The notes under the pieces: generated by a model
The model's input: only the letters and a program-made list of their open reading frames with translations
What the model was told of the DNA's origin: nothing
Database searches by the model: none
Part shown: piece by piece, positions 40,957-44,738 of the stretch
How the letters are laid out: every line of letters starts with the position of its first letter
Position numbering within the stretch: the first letter of the stretch is position 1
Origin: an uncultured Collinsella sp.
GTDB lineage: Bacteria; Actinomycetota; Coriobacteriia; Coriobacteriales; Coriobacteriaceae
DNA: 44,738 nt
Direction of reading: 5' to 3'
Assembly (NCBI GenBank): GCA_900759335.1
Contig: CAAEUX010000057.1
Span: forward strand, 1 to 44,738
Translations under genes and position numbers: made by a program

Positions 40957-42812
40957 TGGCAGACGAGACCAAGACTCAGATTCCCAAGCCCACCCGCCAG
41001 CGTGGTCCCATGGGCCGCATGGGCGGCATGCGTCGCGGCGAAAAGGCCAAGGACTTTAAGGGCACCATGAGGCAGCTGCTCGGCTATATCGGCCAGCACA
41101 AGATTGCCGTGTTTACCGCCGTCGCCTTTGCCGTGTGCTCGGTCATCTTTAACATTGTGGGACCTAAGGTGCTCGGCCAGGTTACCACCAAACTGTTCGA
41201 GGGCTTGGTCGCCAAGGTCAACGGCACCGGCGATGTCGACTTTGCCTGGATCGCCAAGACGCTCGGCTTTTTGCTCTGCCTGTACCTGGCGAGCTCTGCC
41301 TGCAGTCTGATCCAGGGCTGGCTCATGACCGGCGTCACGCAAAAGATCTGCTATCGCATGCGCAAGGAGATCGCCGCCAAGATCGCCGTCGTTCCGATGA
41401 GCTACTTTAACGGACACAGCAAGGGCGACGTGCTCAGTCGCATCACCAACGACGTCGATACGCTCGGCCAGTCGCTCAACCAGAGCGTGACCCAGCTCAT
41501 CACGTCGGTGACGCAGATTATCGGCGTGCTCGTCATGATGCTGTCGATCAGCCTGCCGCTCACCGGCGTCACCGTGCTCACGCTGCCGGCCGCCGCGATT
41601 ATCCTGACCGTGATGATTCACTTCTCGCAACCGTACTTCCGCGAGCAGCAGCAGGTTCTGGGCGCCGTCAACGGCATCATCGAGGAGGACTTTGCCGGCC
41701 AGAACGTCATCCAGGTGTTCGACCGCGCCGAGGCCTCGATCGAGGAATTCGACCGTCAAAACGACCGCCTCTTTATTAGTGGCTGGCGCTCGCAGTTCCT
41801 GTCAGGCCTGATGATGCCGCTCATGAGTTTGGTGGGCAACATGGGCTACGTGGGCGTCGTCGTGGTGGGCGCGCAACTCGCGTTGACCGGCAATGCCACG
41901 CCCGGCGACATCCAGAGCTTTATCCAGTACGTTCGCAACTTTACGCAACCCGTGCAGCAGCTGGGCAATGTGAGCAACACGATGCAGTCGATGGCTGCCG
42001 CCACCGAGCGCGTCTTTGAGTTCCTGGCCGCGCCCGAGGAGGAGCAGAAAGCCGACGCGCAGATTCCCGAGAAGCGCCCCGGCCATGTGGAGTTTGATCA
42101 CGTCAAGTTTGGCTACACGCCCGACAAGACCATCATCCACGACTTTAGCTGCGAGGCGCAACCCGGCCAGACCATCGCCATCGTCGGCCCCACCGGCGCC
42201 GGCAAGACCACGCTCATCAAGCTGCTGCAGCGCTTCTACGATGTGGACGGCGGCTCGCTGCGCGTCGAGGGTATCGACGTGCGCGAATGGGACCGCGCGG
42301 CACTGCGCGGCGAGTTTGCCATGGTGTTGCAGGATACGTGGCTGTTCAACGGCACCATTCGCGAGAACATTCGCTACGGACGTCCCGATGCGAGCGATGC
42401 CGAGGTCGAAGCCGCTGCACGCGCCGCACGCTGCGACCACTTTATCCATACGCTCGCCGGCGGTTACGACTTTATGATCAACGAAGAGGGCACCAACCTC
42501 TCGCAGGGTCAGCGCCAGCTCGTGACCATCGCCCGCGCCATTCTGGCCGACCGTCCGGCGCTGATTTTGGACGAGGCGACTTCCAACGTCGACACCCGTA
42601 CCGAGGAGCTTATTCAGCGCGCCATGGATGCGCTGATGCAGGGCCGTACCAGCTTTGTCATCGCGCACCGCCTGTCCACGATCCGAAACGCCGACGTGAT
42701 TCTGGTAATCCGCGACGGTGACATCGTCGAGAAGGGCACGCACGACGAGCTGCTCGCCCTGGGCGGCTTCTACGCCGATCTGTACAATTCGCAGTTCGAC
42801 GAAGCGGCGTAA
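40956..42812 (+). CDS. ABC exporter subunit with canonical ATPase site
   Basis: This 618-residue ABC half has six membrane helices over about 45-345. Its ATPase domain carries Walker A GPTGAGKTT (from 411), signature NLSQGQRQLVTIARAI and Walker B LILDEATSNVD with the catalytic Glu, plus switch His in VIAHRLSTI. Together with the previous subunit (degenerate Walker B) it forms an asymmetric heterodimer. The N-terminus is basic and Gly/Met-rich (RQRGPMGRMGGMRRGEKAK). Overlapping start and stop codons imply a fixed ratio. A terminator follows at 42845. Confidence 0.95.
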   Translation: MADETKTQIPKPTRQRGPMGRMGGMRRGEKAKDFKGTMRQLLGYIGQHKIAVFTAVAFAVCSVIFNIVGPKVLGQVTTKLFEGLVAKVNGTGDVDFAWIAKTLGFLLCLYLASSACSLIQGWLMTGVTQKICYRMRKEIAAKIAVVPMSYFNGHSKGDVLSRITNDVDTLGQSLNQSVTQLITSVTQIIGVLVMMLSISLPLTGVTVLTLPAAAIILTVMIHFSQPYFREQQQVLGAVNGIIEEDFAGQNVIQVFDRAEASIEEFDRQNDRLFISGWRSQFLSGLMMPLMSLVGNMGYVGVVVVGAQLALTGNATPGDIQSFIQYVRNFTQPVQQLGNVSNTMQSMAAATERVFEFLAAPEEEQKADAQIPEKRPGHVEFDHVKFGYTPDKTIIHDFSCEAQPGQTIAIVGPTGAGKTTLIKLLQRFYDVDGGSLRVEGIDVREWDRAALRGEFAMVLQDTWLFNGTIRENIRYGRPDASDAEVEAAARAARCDHFIHTLAGGYDFMINEEGTNLSQGQRQLVTIARAILADRPALILDEATSNVDTRTEELIQRAMDALMQGRTSFVIAHRLSTIRNADVILVIRDGDIVEKGTHDELLALGGFYADLYNSQFDEAA

Positions 42813-42844
42813 ATTCGACCGCAGGGAATGGATAGTTCCCGAGA

Positions 42845-42881
42845 GCGGGGGCGCAGGACAACCTGCGCTCCCGCCTTTTTT
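42845..42881 (+). terminator. Terminator of the marR-ABC operon
   Basis: GCGGGGGCGCAGG pairs with CCTGCGCTCCCGC (one G-U) around ACAA, then TTTTTT. It begins 33 nt after the stop of the second ABC gene. Confidence 0.88.
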
Positions 42882-42940
42882 GCTCTGCGGCCCTCGAACC
42901 ACCTCCCCTGGGACCTAATTGGCAGCCCCTTCGAGGCCCC

Positions 42941-43171
42941 GTGGGCAAAAAAGGGCAAATATGAGTACTGTTACCTTTTTAGTAACAGCCAAAACAGCCC
43001 CAAATACCGTTTTCACGGCTTACACGCGTCCCTAAATTGATCAAACAGCCCTATAGCGGACTTATATGTGTTTGCGTTAATGAACATATTTTGCTGTTAT
43101 GTCTATTATTTTGCGAAGGCAATATGATACTAGGTTAGCAACCGTACTCATATTTGGCATTTTTTGCCCAC
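42941..43171. mobile_element. MITE-like segment with 28-bp terminal inverted repeats
   Basis: The ends 42941-42968 and 43144-43171 are inverted repeats matching at 26 of 28 positions (both begin GTGGGCAAAAAA read inward). Similarity continues a little further inside. A small stem CTGTTAC/GTAACAG (42968-42988) lies just inside the left end. The 231-nt body is AT-rich and has no gene. No target-site duplication is visible. With the operon terminator and the next repeat it fills most of the 580-nt gap before the DAHP synthase gene. Confidence 0.6.
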
Positions 43172-43253
43172 AGGGTGTTTCCTGGGGAAGCAACAACAGC
43201 CTTAGGCTCCCGCGCGACGCCACTCCCTCCCGGCATTCACCGAAGTTTCCCCA

Positions 43254-43296
43254 GATAAAACCTGCCAAAATAAACCTGTCCCTTTTTGGTAGGTTT
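43254..43296 (+). repeat. Dispersed palindrome R, copy 4
   Basis: GATAAAACCTGCCAAAATAA and CTTTTTGGTAGGTTT: the same unit as at 5469 and 6677, one arm base changed (GGTAGG for GGCAGG). It lies about 15 nt upstream of the -35 element of the DAHP synthase promoter. Confidence 0.85.
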
Positions 43297-43311
43297 CGGG
43301 GTGACAAGGGC

Positions 43312-43340
43312 TTGCACTTTAGCGTGCGACAGCGGATAAT
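43312..43340 (+). promoter_or_regulatory. Promoter of the DAHP synthase gene
   Basis: TTGCAC (43312-43317), a 17-nt spacer and GATAAT (43335-43340), each close to the sigma-70 consensus, 52 nt upstream of the start codon. Confidence 0.6.
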
Positions 43341-43392
43341 GCCGTGCATTCGACAATTCACGCTTTGACTTATTTGATTGAGGAGGCCCCGC

Positions 43393-44424
43393 ATGGCCAT
43401 GGATTTCAAACGCAGGCTGCCGATCCCCATGGAGATCCGCGAGGAAATGCCGCTTTCTGCCGAGCTTACCGCCAAAAAGCAGGCATTTGACGCCGAGGTC
43501 GCCAAAGTCTTTACCGGCGAGGACGCACGCAAGGTGCTCATCATCGGCCCGTGCTCTGCCGACCGCGAGGACTCGGTCCTCGAGTACATGAACCGACTGG
43601 CCAAGACCGCCGAGGAGGTCAAGGACAAACTCATCATCATTCCGCGCGTCTACACCAATAAGCCGCGCACCAAGGGCACCGGTTACAAGGGTCTTCTGCA
43701 CAACCCCAACCCCGAGGCTCCCGACGACCTGCTCGAGGGCGTCAAGGCAATCCGCCATATGCACCTGCGCGTTATTGAGGAAACGGGCTTCTTCACCGCC
43801 GACGAGATGCTCTATCCGTCCAACTACCAGTACCTCGTTGACCTACTGAGCTATGTTGCCGTGGGCGCGCGCTCGGTCGAAAACCAGGAGCATCGCCTGG
43901 TGTCGAGCGGTATTTCGGTGCCCGTCGGCATGAAGAACCCCACCGCCGGTTCCACCACCGTCATGCTCAACTCCATCTACGCCGCCCAGGCACATCAGAG
44001 CTTCATCTTCCGTAACTGGGAAGTTGAGTGCGACGGCAACCCGCTCGCACACGCCGTCATGCGTGGCTACATCGGTCTCGACGGTCGCACCTACCCCAAT
44101 TACCACTACGAGCACCTGGAGCGCCTGGCCGAGCGCTATACCGAGCATGCCGGCTACGCCAATCCGGCGGCGGTCATCGACTGCAACCACGACAACTCGG
44201 GCAAGCGCCCGCTGGAGCAATACCGCATTTGCAAGGAGGTACTCGACAGCTGCCGCCGCAACGAGTCCATCTCCAAGCTGGTCAAGGGCTTTATGATCGA
44301 GTCTTACCTTGAGGACGGCAACCAGCCGGTCGATGGCGGCGTCTTTGGCAAGTCGATCACCGACCCGTGCCTGGGCTGGGAAAAGACCGACTACCTCATC
44401 CACGAGATCGCGGAGCGGGTGTAG
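43393..44424 (+). CDS. aroF: 3-deoxy-7-phosphoheptulonate (DAHP) synthase, type I
   Basis: This 343-residue enzyme condenses phosphoenolpyruvate and erythrose 4-phosphate, the first step to aromatic amino acids. Family sequence is clear: VLIIGPCSADREDSVLEYM (metal Cys in GPCSA), IIPRVYTNKPRTKGTGYKGL (PEP-binding Arg/Lys), the GARSVENQEHR block, PVGMKNPTAG, IDCNHDNSGK (metal His) and the Asp/Glu of MIESYLEDGNQ. It resembles the AroF/G/H feedback-sensitive class. ATG 43393 with AGGAGG 6 nt upstream is chosen; an in-frame TTG earlier covers that site. The last stop is followed at once by structured element D copy 2. Confidence 0.95.
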   Translation: MAMDFKRRLPIPMEIREEMPLSAELTAKKQAFDAEVAKVFTGEDARKVLIIGPCSADREDSVLEYMNRLAKTAEEVKDKLIIIPRVYTNKPRTKGTGYKGLLHNPNPEAPDDLLEGVKAIRHMHLRVIEETGFFTADEMLYPSNYQYLVDLLSYVAVGARSVENQEHRLVSSGISVPVGMKNPTAGSTTVMLNSIYAAQAHQSFIFRNWEVECDGNPLAHAVMRGYIGLDGRTYPNYHYEHLERLAERYTEHAGYANPAAVIDCNHDNSGKRPLEQYRICKEVLDSCRRNESISKLVKGFMIESYLEDGNQPVDGGVFGKSITDPCLGWEKTDYLIHEIAERV

Positions 44425-44580
44425 GTTACGGCGTTTTACCAAACGCCGTAACCGGCCGACGCTGCAAACCCGCCAGAGCGGCAATCTGCCTTTCAGCTTC
44501 GACGGCATGACCAAAAGGTCAATGCCGCCTCGCTTCAAGGCACCTTGCTCGCTCTGGCGGGTTTTCGCTGACGTTTTTCT
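44425..44580 (+). ncRNA. Structured element D, copy 2 (3' UTR candidate RNA)
   Basis: Same architecture as at 6465. P1 is TTACGGCGTTT/AAACGCCGTAA (44426-44436 with 44441-44451). Then comes the shared ACCGGCCGACGCTG. P2 is CCCGCCAGAGCG/CGCTCTGGCGGG (44469-44480 with 44550-44561). P3 has GGCAT-GACC, AAAA, GGTC, bulged A, ATGCC (44504-44526). CGCTGACGTTT follows. P1 and P2 differ in sequence from copy 1 yet pair fully, so pairing is being kept. In this copy P3 has no T run. It starts directly after the DAHP synthase stop. Confidence 0.6.
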
Positions 44581-44637
44581 ACCAGCGTCGTTGCCAAAGC
44601 TGGCACTTGGGAACGCTCCTTTTGGGGTGGTCGTTGG

Positions 44638-44673
44638 GGACGCTCTTGTTTGACTAGTCGTTTAAGAACGTCC
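44638..44673. repeat. Palindrome near the window end
   Basis: A 36-nt imperfect palindrome centred on GACTAGTC, with outer GGACG ... CGTCC arms. It looks like a dispersed repeat unit. The sequence beyond it, to 44738, shows no gene. Confidence 0.5.
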
Positions 44674-44738
44674 ATTACAGTCGAAATTGTCAGCCTGGGA
44701 CCATCTCGGGCTACGATTGAGGCGCGCCCAGAACGGGC

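Noticed and set aside
18453..43296. CRISPR-like repeats
   Set aside because: Repeated units are isolated palindromes tens of kb apart, with no regular spacers and no cas genes.

Overview
The window looks like chromosome of a Collinsella-type Coriobacteriia (gut Actinobacteria). The evidence is high-GC coding sequence packed with small dispersed palindromes, a glycyl-radical fermentation gene set, sucrose/fructan use, a Gram-positive type LexA box, and protein styles typical of that group. The genus is an inference from gene content and repeat style, not from a marker gene. No rRNA, tRNA, CRISPR or intact transposase was seen.

Layout. 1-5.4 kb: HPt protein and a REC/degenerate-GGDEF/HD-GYP regulator, an alpha/beta hydrolase, a radical SAM protein and a SEC-C methionine aminopeptidase. 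5.5-10.6 kb: D-2-hydroxyacid dehydrogenase, M18 aminopeptidase, membrane-anchored Ntn amidohydrolase and phosphofructokinase. 11.1-14.6 kb: MacB/FtsX-type ABC pair. 14.8-16.2 kb is a decay zone: a frameshifted GyrI-like gene behind an exact SOS box, then an Abi_2 gene cut off and joined to the tail of a ClC channel gene. 16.4-22.6 kb: ogt, then the aspartate-to-threonine genes asd, lysC, thrC and thrB. 22.9-24.3 kb: a putative ADP-ribosyltransferase toxin with an HTH partner behind a double palindromic operator. 24.3-29.0 kb: ysxC, mtnN, a nonsense-interrupted beta-lactamase-like gene, pflA, degV. 29.3-34.9 kb: a sucrose/fructoside operon (two GH32 enzymes and PTS EIIBC) under a LacI-type repressor with three matching operators. 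35.2-37.6 kb: a pyruvate formate-lyase split into two genes. 38.1-42.8 kb: MarR regulator plus a heterodimeric ABC exporter. 43.4-44.4 kb: DAHP synthase.

The strongest unexplained signals are two families of structured elements between genes. Family H (five copies, at 10562, 17155, 21585, 22613 and 35057) is a long two-part hairpin. Its stems differ in sequence between copies but stay paired, and they enclose a nearly invariant asymmetric internal loop (UCC-UC/UG ... UGC-GGA). Four of the five lie just downstream of a gene and in its orientation. Family D (two copies, at 6465 and 44425) starts 1-5 nt after a stop codon and folds into three stems that are paired in both copies, with many changed base pairs. 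Smaller dispersed palindromes and two MITE-like segments are also present.
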